Shown here: piece after piece, positions 15,905 to 25,912 of the stretch
Layout: each line of letters starts with the position of its first letter
How positions within the stretch are numbered: the stretch's first letter is position 1
NCBI GenBank assembly: GCA_903847285.1
Contig: CAINDH010000016.1
Span: 44,995 to 108,994, forward strand
DNA from: an uncultured Verrucomicrobia subdivision 3 bacterium
GTDB lineage: Bacteria > Verrucomicrobiota > Verrucomicrobiae > Limisphaerales > UBA11358
Length of the DNA: 64,000 nt
Reading direction: 5' to 3'
Notes under the pieces: generated by a model
Databases searched by the model: none
The model's input: only the letters and a program-made list of their open reading frames with translations
Told to the model about the DNA's origin: nothing
Translations under genes and position numbers: made by a program

Positions 15905-16588
15905 ATGGACTACGGCTTTGCCATCGCGTTGGGAGTGTTGGGCAGTTTGCACTGCGCCGCCATGTGCGGTCCGTTGCAACTGGCCTTGCCGATGCCACCG
16001 GGCGGACCGGGTCGCATCATTGCTGGACGCCTGATTTATCAATTGAGCCGCGTGGCGACATATTGCGTGCTGGGTGTGGTGGCAGGCTTCGTCGGGCGCT
16101 CGCTGTTCGTGGCTGGTTTTCAACGCTGGCTATCCATCGCTCTGGGTGTGGCGATTCTGATGGGTTTCCTCATCTCCAAACGAGTTTCCGTCGCCGCGCC
16201 GGTCGTGCGACTCGTCATGCGCTTGAAAGCCGCGATGTCCACGCAACTCCGGCGCCGCAGTTTTCGTGCGCTGTCGTTACTTGGTTTGTTGAACGGATTG
16301 CTCCCGTGCGGCCTCGTTTACGTGGCGCTCGCGGGTGCGGTGGCGCAGGGGAATATTTTGCGCAGCATCGGCTACATGGCGGCGTTTGGCTTCGGCACGT
16401 CGCCTATGCTGCTGGCGATAAGTCTTTCTGGAAAAATGTTTCCCGTCTCCGTCCGCACGCAATTTCGCCGCGCGATTCCCTTGGGCGTCTGCCTGCTGGC
16501 GGGCTTGTTGATCCTGCGCGGAATGTCGCTGGGCATTCCCTACGTGAGTCCAGATTTAGCGATGAACGGTTGTTGCGTCGGGCGTTGA
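15905..16588 (+). CDS. SafE/TauE-like (DsbD-related) membrane protein of cco loci
   Basis: A 227-residue polytopic membrane protein with about six helices. It has the HCAAMCG motif (residues 16-22) in the first helix and GLLPCGLVY in the middle, the cysteine pair typical of the SafE/'UreH-domain' branch often found at the end of cbb3 operons. Members are annotated as sulfite exporters, but the cysteines and the oxidase context suggest metal or thiol transport for oxidase maturation. That role is inference. ATG 15905 is the first good start after the repeat. The C-terminus ends in CCVGR, an unusual vicinal cysteine pair. Confidence 0.8.
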   Translation: MDYGFAIALGVLGSLHCAAMCGPLQLALPMPPGGPGRIIAGRLIYQLSRVATYCVLGVVAGFVGRSLFVAGFQRWLSIALGVAILMGFLISKRVSVAAPVVRLVMRLKAAMSTQLRRRSFRALSLLGLLNGLLPCGLVYVALAGAVAQGNILRSIGYMAAFGFGTSPMLLAISLSGKMFPVSVRTQFRRAIPLGVCLLAGLLILRGMSLGIPYVSPDLAMNGCCVGR

Positions 16589-16641
16589 ACTTTCTGCTAA
16601 CCCGTCTTGTTTTCCCGTAGCAATCCCGCCATCTTTCCGCC

Positions 16642-17484
16642 GTGCAAGAATTGCCCGAACTGCTTATCGAACCCGGTCGCGCCGAGAAAAATTACTGGCG
16701 CGATCTCTGGCGTTATCGCGAGCTGTTTTATTTTCTGGCGTGGCGCGATATTCTGGTGCGCTACAAACAGACCGCCGTGGGCGTGGCGTGGGCGGTGTTG
16801 CGGCCGTTGCTCATGACGATCATCTTCACGGTCGTCGGCAAAAATATTGCGGGCTTAAAAGCTCCCGGCGAAGTTCCCTACGCGTTGCTGGTGATGGCGG
16901 CGATGTTGCCCTGGCAATTTTTTGCGACGGCGATGACCGAGGCGAGCAATAGTCTCGTGGGCAATGCCAATTTGATTTCCAAAGTTTATTTCCCGCGTCT
17001 CGTTGTGCCGGCGGGCGCAGTCATCACGAGCTTTGTGGACTTTCTCATCACGCTCGGATTGATGGCGCTATTCTTGGTGTTCTACCGGTTTGCTCCGGAC
17101 TGGCATCTGATTTTTCTGCCGCTGTTCATGCTGCTGGCGTTTGGCGCGGCGTTTGGCATCGGGCTGTGGCTGTGCGCGCTGAACGTGGAATACCGCGACT
17201 TTCGTTACATCATTCCCTTCATCGTGCAATTCGGCGTTTATATTTCACCGGTGATTTGGACCTCCGATCACATCAAGGCCAAGCTGGGAGAAACGTTCTC
17301 CATGTTCTACGCACTGAACCCGATGGTGGGCGTGATCGACGGCTTTCAATGGAGCCTGCTGCGCGCGCCGACGCCTTTGGTCGCGCAGGAAATCATCACT
17401 TCAGTGGCGGTTGTGCTGCTGCTGCTCATCACGGGAACGTGGTATTTCCGCAAGATGGAACGCACGTTCGCAGATGTGATTTGA
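16642..17484 (+). CDS. ABC-2 type polysaccharide export permease (Wzm/TagG type)
   Basis: Inner-membrane permease that would move lipid-linked or phosphate-linked polysaccharide across the membrane with an ATPase partner. The 280 residues include the family's N-terminal amphipathic segment (YRELFYFLAWRDILVRYKQT), VLRPLLMTIIFTVVG, about six helices, and LNVEYRDFRYIIPFIVQ plus YALNPMVGVIDGFQW near the end. It begins with GTG 16642. The matching nucleotide-binding subunit normally follows directly, yet the next gene is rex on the other strand, so the permease is an orphan here. Confidence 0.88.
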   Translation: MQELPELLIEPGRAEKNYWRDLWRYRELFYFLAWRDILVRYKQTAVGVAWAVLRPLLMTIIFTVVGKNIAGLKAPGEVPYALLVMAAMLPWQFFATAMTEASNSLVGNANLISKVYFPRLVVPAGAVITSFVDFLITLGLMALFLVFYRFAPDWHLIFLPLFMLLAFGAAFGIGLWLCALNVEYRDFRYIIPFIVQFGVYISPVIWTSDHIKAKLGETFSMFYALNPMVGVIDGFQWSLLRAPTPLVAQEIITSVAVVLLLLITGTWYFRKMERTFADVI

Positions 17485-17564
17485 TTCTGTCCCCGCCGCA
17501 GAGGACGTGAGCCCGCTATTTTTGAAATTAGTTTGAGCCGACTCCCATCGGCGGCGACGCCGGT

Positions 17565-18197
17565 TTATCCTTGGATGAAGTAGCTCAAATTTTCCAGTTC
17601 GATGGCGAGGTTCACGTTGTTGACCATCACATCTTCCGGCACGGCGAGGACGATGGGGGCGAAGTTCAGAATGCCCATGACGCCGCAATCAATCAGCGTA
17701 TTCGCCACTTCCTGTGCCACAGCGACGGGGACGGAGAGGATGGCCATCTTCACATTGTGTTCCGCGATGAATTTCGGCATCTGCGCCATCGCCATAATCG
17801 GCTGGGGAATTTTTTTCTCGCGCTTGCGGCCCGGCTCGGTGTCGAAGGCGGCGATGATTTCAAAACCTTCCTTTTCAAAGCCGCGATAGGAAATCAGCGC
17901 CAGACCAAGATGCCCCACGCCTACGAGAATCACCGGTTGCAGGCTGGACGTGCCGAGTTCGTCGGAGATTTTCCCGGACAACTCCGCCACATCGTAGCCC
18001 AGCCCGCGCGTGCCGAACGTGCCGAAGTAAGCGAGGTCTTTGCGAAGTTGCGTTGGCTTGACCCCGGCGGCCTTGGCGAGCGCCTCGCTGGAAACTGTGC
18101 CGATGCCGTTCTCGCGCAGCCGCGTGAGGCAGCGCGAATAAATCGAGAGCCGATAAATCGTCTTGCGCGGGATGATGGGGCCACCGTTTTTTTTCAC
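17565..18197 (-). CDS. rex: Redox-sensing transcriptional repressor Rex
   Basis: DNA-binding repressor that senses the NADH/NAD+ ratio and controls fermentation and respiration genes. The 210 residues have an N-terminal winged helix (IYRLSIYSRCLTRL, AAGVKPTQLRKDLAYFG) and a Rossmann domain with GVGHLG, then the C-terminal swapped helix. Length is normal. It is divergent from the E2/E3 dehydrogenase genes, separated by 153 bases. I could not find a convincing Rex operator (TTGTGA-type palindrome) in that gap. The cbb3 locus next door and the dehydrogenase genes are plausible targets by function only. Confidence 0.94.
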   Translation of the reverse strand: MKKNGGPIIPRKTIYRLSIYSRCLTRLRENGIGTVSSEALAKAAGVKPTQLRKDLAYFGTFGTRGLGYDVAELSGKISDELGTSSLQPVILVGVGHLGLALISYRGFEKEGFEIIAAFDTEPGRKREKKIPQPIMAMAQMPKFIAEHNVKMAILSVPVAVAQEVANTLIDCGVMGILNFAPIVLAVPEDVMVNNVNLAIELENLSYFIQG

Positions 18198-18350
18198 ACC
18201 GGAAACCTATGCGACACTGACGTGGGCTGCAAGGTCTGTGGCGGCAAAATTTATCGGTGATGAGGCGATGCGCGAGGTGGACAACCGTTCACCAAAATTT
18301 ATTTTCTGGAAAGCCAATCTCAATTAAGTCATCCTGCCGGTTCAAAATTT

Positions 18351-19634
18351 ATGGACGTAAAACTTCCCAAACTGGGCGAGGGCGCGGATAACGGCGTCGT
18401 CGTCGGCATCTTCGTGAAAGAAGGCGATACTGTCGCCAAAGGCCAGGCCATCATGGAGCTGGAAAACGAAAAGGCCGTGGCCTCTATTCCCTCCACCGCC
18501 GATGGCGTCGTGGAAAAAATTTATGTGAAGGCGGGCGATCGCATCGCCGTCGGGGCGAAGATTTTGTCGGTAGCGGGTGGCGGTTCCGCCCCGGCTCCCG
18601 CCGCGGCGACTGCGCCGGCGGCCAAACCGGCAGCGAAGAAGGTTGTGGCCAAGCCCGCACCCGTGGTCGAAGACGATGAACCACTGGCGGAATCGGCGGA
18701 TGAAATCGTGAACGAAAATCCGGTGGCCTCACCGTCAGTGCGCAAGGCGGCGCGCGAGTTCGGCATTGATCTTCACAAAGTGACTGGCGACGAATCCGGT
18801 CGTGTCACTGGCGAAGACATCAAGAATTATATCACCCGCCTCATCCGTGCGGCGGCTCGTCCCGCAACTGCGGCAGCGTCCGCCGCCGCTCCAGCCAAGT
18901 CCGCGCCGGTGCAGATTGATTTCTCGCAGTTCGGCCCGATTCTCAAAAAACCGATGACGCCGCTGCGCAAAGTCATTTCCCGCCGGATGTCCGAGAGCTG
19001 GAGTTCGGTCGTGCGCGTGACGCAGTTCGACGATATTGATTTCACCAAGCTCGGTGAGTTGCGGAAAAAATTCGGTGCGGCTTATGAAGCGAAGGGTATC
19101 AAGCTCACGCTCACGCCGTTCGTTTTGAAAGCGGTCGCTCAAACGTTGAAAGCACATCCGGTTTTCAATTCCAGTCTCGATGAGGCCGCTAGCGAAATCA
19201 TCCTCAAGGAATACATCCATCTCGGCATCGCGGTGGATACGGATCAGGGCTTGATGGTTCCCGTCATCCGCGACGTGGATAAAAAATCCATGCTGGATAT
19301 CGCCAAAGAACTGGAAGTGCTTGCGGCGAAAGCGCGCGACCGGAAAATTTCTGCCGACGAAATGAAGGGCGGCACGTTCACCATCTCCAATCAGGGTGCG
19401 ATCGGTGGCGCTCATTTCACGCCGATTATCAATTTGCCGGAAGTGGCTATCCTGGGACTCGGCCGCGGCCGGATGTTGCCTGTCGTGCGCGATGGCAAGA
19501 TTGAAGCCCGCATGATGACGCCGGTGGCGTTGAGCTACGATCACCGTGTGATTGATGGCGGCAGCGCGGCACGGTTCACCGTGGATTTGGTGAAGGCATT
19601 TGAAAACTTTGACGAAGCGTTGGTGAAAATTTAA
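18351..19634 (+). CDS. Dihydrolipoamide acyltransferase (E2), pyruvate dehydrogenase type
   Basis: E2 core of a 2-oxo acid dehydrogenase complex, transferring acyl groups to CoA. Domains of the 427 residues: one lipoyl domain with K41 in ELENEKA, an Ala/Pro-rich linker, a peripheral subunit-binding domain (about 123-160, VRKAAREFGIDLHKVTG) and a catalytic domain ending with DHRVIDGG (histidine about 398). The absence of an E1 gene nearby leaves the exact substrate open. Pyruvate is likeliest, as the lipoyl and binding domains look like bacterial PdhC. E3 follows 4 bases later. Confidence 0.9.
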   Translation: MDVKLPKLGEGADNGVVVGIFVKEGDTVAKGQAIMELENEKAVASIPSTADGVVEKIYVKAGDRIAVGAKILSVAGGGSAPAPAAATAPAAKPAAKKVVAKPAPVVEDDEPLAESADEIVNENPVASPSVRKAAREFGIDLHKVTGDESGRVTGEDIKNYITRLIRAAARPATAAASAAAPAKSAPVQIDFSQFGPILKKPMTPLRKVISRRMSESWSSVVRVTQFDDIDFTKLGELRKKFGAAYEAKGIKLTLTPFVLKAVAQTLKAHPVFNSSLDEAASEIILKEYIHLGIAVDTDQGLMVPVIRDVDKKSMLDIAKELEVLAAKARDRKISADEMKGGTFTISNQGAIGGAHFTPIINLPEVAILGLGRGRMLPVVRDGKIEARMMTPVALSYDHRVIDGGSAARFTVDLVKAFENFDEALVKI

Positions 19635-19638
19635 TCGT

Positions 19639-21057
19639 ATGGATCCGATCAAAACAGAAATTGTTGTCGTGGGTGCTGGCCCCGGCGGTTATGCGGCGGC
19701 GTTTTATGCGGCGGACTTGGGTAAGAAAGTCGTCCTCATCGAGCGTGAAAAAAAGCTCGGCGGCGTTTGCTTGAATCGTGGCTGTATTCCGTCGAAGGCG
19801 TTGCTTTACGCAACGCATCAGATTGTGAACTCGCGCGAGTCGGCGCACCGTGGCATTACGTTTGCCGAGCCGAAGATTGAAGTGGAAAAACTTCGGACGT
19901 GGAAAAATTCCGTCATCGAGAAGCTCGCTGGCGGCGTGGCAACGCTCGCAAAAATGCGTGGCGTGACGGTCGTCACTGGCCGCGCCTATTTTGAAGGCTC
20001 CAACAAATTGCGGGTTGAGACGCCGGAAGGGCAGCAGTTCGTAGAATACGACAAGGCGATTCTCGCCGTCGGTTCTGCGCCGGCGATGCCGAAGGCGTTT
20101 GACCTCGGTAATCCGCGGGTGATGACAAGCACCGAAGCGCTGGAAGTCTCGGACATTCCTGAAAATTTGCTGGTCATCGGCGGCGGCTACATCGGTATGG
20201 AATTGGGTTTTGTGTATTCCGCTCTCGGTAGCAAAGTCACGGTCGTTGAAGCGATGGATGCAATCCTAGCCGGTGCCGACGCCGATCTCGCGCGTCCCGT
20301 CGTGGCGAATGCCAAAAAATCCTTCAAAGAAATCCGGCTCAAGGCGCGCGTCACGAAAATGGCCACCGTTGGCAAGCAGATCAAAGTTGAATCTGAATTC
20401 AATGGCGAGAAATTCAGCGAACTCTACGACCGCGTTTTGGTTTCCGTTGGCCGCGTGCCGAACAGCGCGGATCTCGGCTTGGAAAACACCAAAGCCGCAC
20501 TCGATGAAAAAGGTTTTGTGAAGGTCAACGCCCAGATGCAGACGGAAGACCCGAGCATCTACGCCATCGGCGACATCGCGGGCGGCATTCTGCTCGCGCA
20601 CAAGGCCCACAAGGAAGCTCGTATCGCCGTTGAGAACATCCACGGCGAAGGCAGCGTGTTTGAGAGCGTCATCCCTGCCGTCGTCTTCACCGACCCGGAA
20701 CTCGCCTGGTGTGGTTTGACCGAAGCCGAGGCCAAAGAAAAAGGTGTGGCTTACACCGTTTCCAAGTTTCCGTGGACCGCATCCGGTCGCGCGCTGTCAT
20801 TCGACCGAACGGACGGCGTGACAAAGATGTTGATTGATCCCGAAACCGAGCGCGTGCTTGGCGTGGGCATCTGCGGCGCAGGCGCAGGCGAATTGATCGC
20901 CGAAGCTGTGCTGGCGATGGAGATGGGCGCGACGGTTGAAGATATTGCTCTGACTATCCACGCACATCCAACGCTTTCGGAAACGCTGATGGAATGTGCG
21001 GAGGCTTTTTACGGCCACGCGACGCATACGTTCGCAAAGAAAAAATCGGTGGAATAG
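19639..21057 (+). CDS. lpdA: Dihydrolipoamide dehydrogenase (E3)
   Basis: Flavoprotein that reoxidises dihydrolipoamide with NAD+. The 472 residues contain the FAD-binding GAGPGG (12-17), the redox disulfide C44/C49 in GGVCLNRGCIPSK, the NAD-binding GGGYIGMELG, IYAIGDIAGG, and the C-terminal HAHPTLSE with the catalytic histidine-glutamate pair. Length is normal. It is co-transcribed with E2 (4-base gap) and followed by a strong terminator. Confidence 0.96.
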   Translation: MDPIKTEIVVVGAGPGGYAAAFYAADLGKKVVLIEREKKLGGVCLNRGCIPSKALLYATHQIVNSRESAHRGITFAEPKIEVEKLRTWKNSVIEKLAGGVATLAKMRGVTVVTGRAYFEGSNKLRVETPEGQQFVEYDKAILAVGSAPAMPKAFDLGNPRVMTSTEALEVSDIPENLLVIGGGYIGMELGFVYSALGSKVTVVEAMDAILAGADADLARPVVANAKKSFKEIRLKARVTKMATVGKQIKVESEFNGEKFSELYDRVLVSVGRVPNSADLGLENTKAALDEKGFVKVNAQMQTEDPSIYAIGDIAGGILLAHKAHKEARIAVENIHGEGSVFESVIPAVVFTDPELAWCGLTEAEAKEKGVAYTVSKFPWTASGRALSFDRTDGVTKMLIDPETERVLGVGICGAGAGELIAEAVLAMEMGATVEDIALTIHAHPTLSETLMECAEAFYGHATHTFAKKKSVE

Positions 21058-21078
21058 GATTTGATTCTTAAAACCCAA

Positions 21079-21111
21079 ACGCCACGGGCTTGAAGCCGGT
21101 GGCGTTTTTTT
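21079..21111 (+). terminator. Rho-independent terminator after lpdA
   Basis: A 12-base stem with one mismatch (ACGCCACGGGCTT / AAGCCGGTGGCGT) and a very short loop is followed by at least six T. It closes the E2-E3 operon. Confidence 0.92.
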
Positions 21112-21283
21112 GTGGTCGCATTCATTCTTTGGCAAGTGATGAAAGGACAGATTGGCGATTCTTAATGCTGGCTTAATACTGGGAATCTTTCAGCGGCGCA
21201 TTGACTTTTTTCGCGGCAAGTGAAACCTTTTGCGCCAGCGCGTTCTCCGAATTTAATAGTAGGGGGACGCGCAAAAAAATCTC

Positions 21284-22993
21284 GTGGCAGAAAAAGACGA
21301 TTACCTTTTGGACCTATTGGTTGACCTCGGCTTCACCAGCAATGAGGTCGTGGCGCGTGCGCGCGATGAGGCGAGTGCCGCTGGCGTGGGCGTGGTGGAT
21401 TATCTGGTCGCGAACAAGGCCATCCGGCCCGGCGACGTGACGCAGGCCAAGGCGGCGCAATTTGGTGCGGAGGTGGTGCACCTCGCGAACATGAAAATTG
21501 AGGACGATGTCATCGCCATCGTGCCGCGCGACATCGCCAAAAAATATCGCGTCATTCCCATCTTCAAAACGGACAACAAGGTGGCGGTGGCCATCGCCGA
21601 TCCTTCCGACCTGAACACGCTGGACTCACTGCATCATCTGTTGAATGCGGACATTGAATTGCGAGTGGCCTCGGAGTCAGACATTGAGGCCGCGCTTTCA
21701 AAATATTACGGCGGCGAAAAGAAGCGTTCGATGGAGGACAACGCGGAGTTCAAGGATGTCATTCAGGAACTCACGCAGGATCATGTTGAGGTGGCGTTGG
21801 ACGAGGGCGGCGAAGTCGAAGCGGATGCGCCCATTATCCGGCTGGTGAACCAAATCATTATTGATGCGTTCAAGCTGCGCGCGTCGGATATTCATCTGGA
21901 ACCGCTGGAGAAGAAATTTCGTCTGCGCTACCGGATTGACGGCATGATGCAGGAGATGAAGTCGCCGCCAAAGCAGTTGCAACCTTCGATGATTGCGCGG
22001 TTAAAAATTTCTGCGGGCATGGTCATCTCAGAACATCGCATCCCGCAAGACGGTCGTATTCAGACCAAGGTGGGGAGCAAGTTGATTGATTTGCGCGTTT
22101 CGTGCCTGCCAACGAATCACGGTGAAAGCATCGTGATGCGTATTTTGGACAAGGAAGGCCTGCGGCTAGGATTGCCGGAGCTGGGATTCTTAACGGACGA
22201 CCAAAAAACCTTTGAGCGCGTGATTGCGATGCCGGACGGAATTTTGCTGGTCACCGGCCCGACGGGTTCGGGCAAGACGACGACGCTATATTCGTGTTTG
22301 AATTTCATCAACCGGCCTGACCGCAAGATCATCACGGTAGAAGACCCGGTGGAATATGTTTTGGCGGGCATCAACCAGGTGCAGGTAAATGATGTGGTGG
22401 GCTTCACATTCGGCACAGCATTGCGCGCTATTCTACGTCAGGCCCCGAACATCGTGATGATCGGGGAAATTCGCGACATCACCACTGGTTCCATCGCCAT
22501 CAACGCTGCGCTCACCGGCCATTTGGTTTTCTCTACGCTGCACACGAATGACGCACCGGGCGCGGTGATGCGCTTGGTAGACATTGGCGTGAAGCCATTC
22601 TTGGTGGCCTCTTCCACGCGCTGCCTCATGGCGCAGCGTTTGGTGCGGAAAATTTGCAAGAAGTGTATTGCGCCGTATGTGCCGACGGATGCAGAAATGC
22701 GTTCACTGGGCATCAAGCAGGAAGACTTGAAGACGGCGAACGTGATGAAGGGCAAGGGCTGTGCGAATTGCAACGGCTCGGGTAACCGTGGCCGCTTCGG
22801 CATTTTTGAAATTTTCGTGGTGGATGACGAGGCTCGGAAACTGATTTACGACCAGGTGCCGACGAATGTATTGCGTCAACGCGCCCGCGAGATGGGGATG
22901 CGCACATTGCGCGAAGACGGCATCCGTAAAGTTTTGGCAGGTATGACGACGCCGGAAGAAGTCATCCGCGCGACGGTTGGTGACGAAGCATGA
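21284..22993 (+). CDS. GspE/PilB-type assembly ATPase, first copy
   Basis: Cytoplasmic hexameric ATPase driving pilus or pseudopilus assembly. The 569 residues comprise an N-terminal GspE-N (MshEN-like) domain (about 1-150), an N2 domain (ASDIHLEPLEKKFRLRYRIDG), Walker A GPTGSGKT (325-332), the Asp box VEDPVEY, Walker B VMIGEIRD, the His box STLHTNDAPGAVMRLVD, and a four-cysteine zinc site (CKKC ... CANC). Before Walker B the usual RQDPD reads RQAPN, an uncommon change. The GTG start at 21284 follows an AGGGGG tract at some distance. It heads a run of four pilus-engine genes. Confidence 0.92.
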   Translation: MAEKDDYLLDLLVDLGFTSNEVVARARDEASAAGVGVVDYLVANKAIRPGDVTQAKAAQFGAEVVHLANMKIEDDVIAIVPRDIAKKYRVIPIFKTDNKVAVAIADPSDLNTLDSLHHLLNADIELRVASESDIEAALSKYYGGEKKRSMEDNAEFKDVIQELTQDHVEVALDEGGEVEADAPIIRLVNQIIIDAFKLRASDIHLEPLEKKFRLRYRIDGMMQEMKSPPKQLQPSMIARLKISAGMVISEHRIPQDGRIQTKVGSKLIDLRVSCLPTNHGESIVMRILDKEGLRLGLPELGFLTDDQKTFERVIAMPDGILLVTGPTGSGKTTTLYSCLNFINRPDRKIITVEDPVEYVLAGINQVQVNDVVGFTFGTALRAILRQAPNIVMIGEIRDITTGSIAINAALTGHLVFSTLHTNDAPGAVMRLVDIGVKPFLVASSTRCLMAQRLVRKICKKCIAPYVPTDAEMRSLGIKQEDLKTANVMKGKGCANCNGSGNRGRFGIFEIFVVDDEARKLIYDQVPTNVLRQRAREMGMRTLREDGIRKVLAGMTTPEEVIRATVGDEA

Positions 22994-22999
22994 GCCAAT

Positions 23000-23072
23000 T
23001 CAAAATGAAAAATGAAACATTAAATAAGCCGGGGCTGGCGACGTTTCCATTTCGCATTTTTATTTTTTAATT
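23000..23072. repeat. AT-rich inverted repeat between the pilus ATPase genes
   Basis: The left arm (about CAAAATGAAAAATGAAACAT) and right arm (TTTCGCATTTTTATTTTTTA and following) are roughly inverted copies around a GC-rich centre, GCCGGGGCTGGC. The wording resembles dispersed intergenic palindromes of PVC-type genomes. It lies directly before the pilT start. Confidence 0.55.
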
Positions 23073-23085
23073 TCACATTTTATTT

Positions 23086-24192
23086 ATGTCTTATTCGATG
23101 TCTGATTTGTTGCAGTTGATGGTGTCCGAAGGCGCATCCGACTTGCACACGCGCGTGGGCACGGCTCCAACGATTCGTGTGCACGGAATTTTGCACCGCG
23201 TGGAAGGACCGGCACTCACGCCGGAAACATCGGAGGAATTGATGCGCAGCATCACGTCCGAGGAGCACATCCAGGCGGTTCGCGAGCGCGGCGGCGCGGA
23301 CTTTGCCTTTGCATTCGGTGACGCGGCGCGCTTTCGCGTGAGCGTGATGAAGGAGAAGGGGAATTTCGGCATGGTGCTGCGGCAGATTCCGAGCAAGATG
23401 TTCACCTTCGAGCAGATTGGTTTGCCGGAGTCGGCGAAAGATTTGCTCAACAAATCGCGCGGATTGATTCTGGTGGTCGGTCCGACGGGCTCCGGCAAAT
23501 CCAGCACGCTGGCGTCGCTGCTGAACATCGTCAACGAAACCAAGGACGAAGTTCACCTCATCACCATTGAGGATCCGATTGAGTATTACCACAAGCACAA
23601 GAAGGCGCTTATCACGCAGCGCGAAGTCCATGTGGACGTCCCAAATTTTGCGGAAGCGTTGCGCCGCGCGTTGCGCCAAGATCCAGACATGATTCTGGTC
23701 GGCGAAATGCGCGACTTGGAGACGATTGAAGCGGCCATCACGGCGGCAGAAACGGGCCACTTGGTTTTCGGCACGCTCCACACGACGGGGGCGGCAAAGA
23801 CGATTGATCGTCTGGTGAACGCGTTTCCGCAGCAGCAGCAGGAAATGATTCGCATCCAGCTCTCCACGGTGTTGCAGGGGGTGATTTCGCAGTTGCTGGT
23901 GCCACGGATTGACAAGCCGGGCCGCGTGGCGGTGTTTGAAATCATGATAAATACGCCGTCGATTGCCGCGCTCATCCGCGACAATAAAACTTTCCGTATC
24001 CAGTCCGACATCCAGACGGGTATGAAGTTTGGCATGGTGACGTTGGATGCATGCTTGATTGAAAAATATGAGCAGGGTTTGATTTCACGCGAAGATGTGA
24101 TCAACAAGTCGCAGGATCCGACGACCATCATGGCGAAGTTGCAGGAGATGGATTTGGCGCAAGCGGTGGAGAAAAAAGGCGGGAAGAAATAA
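23086..24192 (+). CDS. pilT: PilT-type retraction ATPase
   Basis: Disassembly motor of type IV pili (twitching motility). The 368 residues have the PilT N-terminal domain ([18 protein letters not shown]), Walker A GPTGSGKS (132-139), the Asp box IEDPIEY, Walker [10 protein letters not shown], the His box [16 protein letters not shown], and the C-terminal retraction motif [15 protein letters not shown], close to the AIRNLIRE pattern of PilT. No zinc-binding cysteines, as expected for PilT. It sits between two assembly ATPases; PilU is the alternative name. Confidence 0.92.
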   Translation: MSYSMSDLLQLMVSEGASDLHTRVGTAPTIRVHGILHRVEGPALTPETSEELMRSITSEEHIQAVRERGGADFAFAFGDAARFRVSVMKEKGNFGMVLRQIPSKMFTFEQIGLPESAKDLLNKSRGLILVVGPTGSGKSSTLASLLNIVNETKDEVHLITIEDPIEYYHKHKKALITQREVHVDVPNFAEALRRALRQDPDMILVGEMRDLETIEAAITAAETGHLVFGTLHTTGAAKTIDRLVNAFPQQQQEMIRIQLSTVLQGVISQLLVPRIDKPGRVAVFEIMINTPSIAALIRDNKTFRIQSDIQTGMKFGMVTLDACLIEKYEQGLISREDVINKSQDPTTIMAKLQEMDLAQAVEKKGGKK

Positions 24193-24201
24193 TTTCACAT
24201 C

Positions 24202-25905
24202 ATGTCTTACGAGATAAATGATCCATTGCTGACGCTCCTCCACGGGCAGGGGATGCTGGATGACTTGCAGTTCGAGGAGGTCGGCGCGGAGGTCAAGCGT
24301 AGCGGCAATCCCTCGACGCAGGTGTTGCAGGATTTTTCGATTTTCAAACAGGATGATTTATTACAAGTCATCGCCAACGCTCTTGGCTCGGAAGTCGTGA
24401 CGTTGAAGGATCGGGAGATTCCTGAAGACGTGCTGAAGTTGCTGCCGCAAAAAGTGGCGCAGATGTATAAATGCCTGCCAGTGGCAGTAGTGAATGGCAT
24501 TTTACAAGTGGCGGTCTCCGAGCCGTTGAATCCGCAGATGGCGGATGAAATTCAATTTGCCGCCAAGCGTGATGTGCAAATAGTTGTGGCTGATCCGGGC
24601 GACATCATCCGCGCCGTGGAGCGGTTTTACGGGCAAGAGGACGACGGCGGCTACGATGAGATTCTCAAGGAGTTGGGGCGCGACAAAAAAATTGCAGCCG
24701 AGGTGGATCAGGCTGGCGAAGATGCCGCCGCCGCCGCCGCGCTGGCAAACGAGGTGCCAATCGTAAAGTTTGTGAACCTGGTATTGCAGCAAGCTGTGCA
24801 GGATCGGGCGAGCGATATTCACTTTGAACCGTTTGAAACGGACTTCCGAATCCGTTATCGCGTAGACGGCGCGCTTTACGAAATGTCTCCGCCGCCGAAA
24901 CATTTGGCGTTGCCGGTCACCTCGCGTCTGAAGGTTATGTCCAACCTGAACATCTCTGAAAAGCGGATGCCGCAGGACGGACGTATTTCCACTACGGTCG
25001 GTGGCAAACAGGTGGATTTGCGTGTGAGCACTTTGCCTACGGCTTTCGGCGAATCGGTGGTGTTGCGCGTGTTGGATCGTAGTTCGACGAGCTTGGAGAT
25101 TGAGACGCTCGGTTTTCCAAAATACGTTTACGACTTTGTCACTGAGGTCATCCAGCGCCCGAATGGAATTTTCGTCGTCACCGGCCCAACCGGTTGCGGC
25201 AAGACGACGACGCTTTACTCGTGCCTGCGGCGCGTGAATACAATTGATTCCAAGCTGCTCACGGCGGAAGACCCGGTGGAGTTTGATATTGAAGGCATCA
25301 TGCAGGTGGCCATCAACGAAGCGGCTGGCATGACCTTTGCGAAGGCATTGAAAGCGTTTCTGCGTCAAGATCCGGACATCATCATGGTCGGTGAAATGCG
25401 CGATCTGGAAACGGCCCAGATCTCCATTCAGGCATCGCTGACGGGTCACTTAGTCTTGAGCACGCTGCACACGAATGATTCGCCCGGTGCGGTCACGCGC
25501 TTGGTGGACATGGGCGTCGAGCCGTTTTTGATTTCCTCGACGCTGATGGGTGTGCTAGGCCAGCGTTTGGTTCGGACGATTTGCAAAAATTGTCGCACGC
25601 CGTTTGAGCCGACGGAGCAGCAGTTGGCCATGCTTAATCTTTCGCCGCATGATTTGGGCGACAAGGTCTTTCATTATGGTCGGGGTTGCTCGACTTGCAA
25701 TGACACCGGCTACAAGGGACGCAAAGGTATTTTTGAGCTGCTCGTCGTCAGTGATGCCGTCCGCACGCTCATCAATGAACGCGCGCCGACCGTGGTGGTG
25801 CGGCAGAAGGCTGTGGAACTGGGAATGGTGACGTTGCGGGAGTACGGCTTGCGCAGTATCTTCGATGGTGCTACTACTATAGAAGAAGTCGTAAAATACA
25901 CCTGA
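24202..25905 (+). CDS. GspE/PilB-type assembly ATPase, second copy
   Basis: A second 567-residue assembly ATPase, paralogous to the one at 21284. It has the same order: N-terminal GspE-N domain, N2 domain ([21 protein letters not shown]), Walker A GPTGCGKT (328-335, with cysteine where serine is usual), AEDPVEF, the [14 protein letters not shown]alker B in standard form, a His box and a zinc tetracysteine site (CKNC ... CSTC). It lies 9 bases after pilT and 7 bases before pilC. This copy is adjacent to the platform protein and has the canonical residues, so it is the better candidate for the main assembly motor. The two copies may serve different pilin sets. Confidence 0.92.
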   Translation: MSYEINDPLLTLLHGQGMLDDLQFEEVGAEVKRSGNPSTQVLQDFSIFKQDDLLQVIANALGSEVVTLKDREIPEDVLKLLPQKVAQMYKCLPVAVVNGILQVAVSEPLNPQMADEIQFAAKRDVQIVVADPGDIIRAVERFYGQEDDGGYDEILKELGRDKKIAAEVDQAGEDAAAAAALANEVPIVKFVNLVLQQAVQDRASDIHFEPFETDFRIRYRVDGALYEMSPPPKHLALPVTSRLKVMSNLNISEKRMPQDGRISTTVGGKQVDLRVSTLPTAFGESVVLRVLDRSSTSLEIETLGFPKYVYDFVTEVIQRPNGIFVVTGPTGCGKTTTLYSCLRRVNTIDSKLLTAEDPVEFDIEGIMQVAINEAAGMTFAKALKAFLRQDPDIIMVGEMRDLETAQISIQASLTGHLVLSTLHTNDSPGAVTRLVDMGVEPFLISSTLMGVLGQRLVRTICKNCRTPFEPTEQQLAMLNLSPHDLGDKVFHYGRGCSTCNDTGYKGRKGIFELLVVSDAVRTLINERAPTVVVRQKAVELGMVTLREYGLRSIFDGATTIEEVVKYT

Positions 25906-25912
25906 TCACGTT

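Noticed and set aside
18198..18350. Search for a Rex operator in the rex-E2 divergent region
   Set aside because: No TTGTGA or TTAACA-type palindrome of adequate quality was found by eye.
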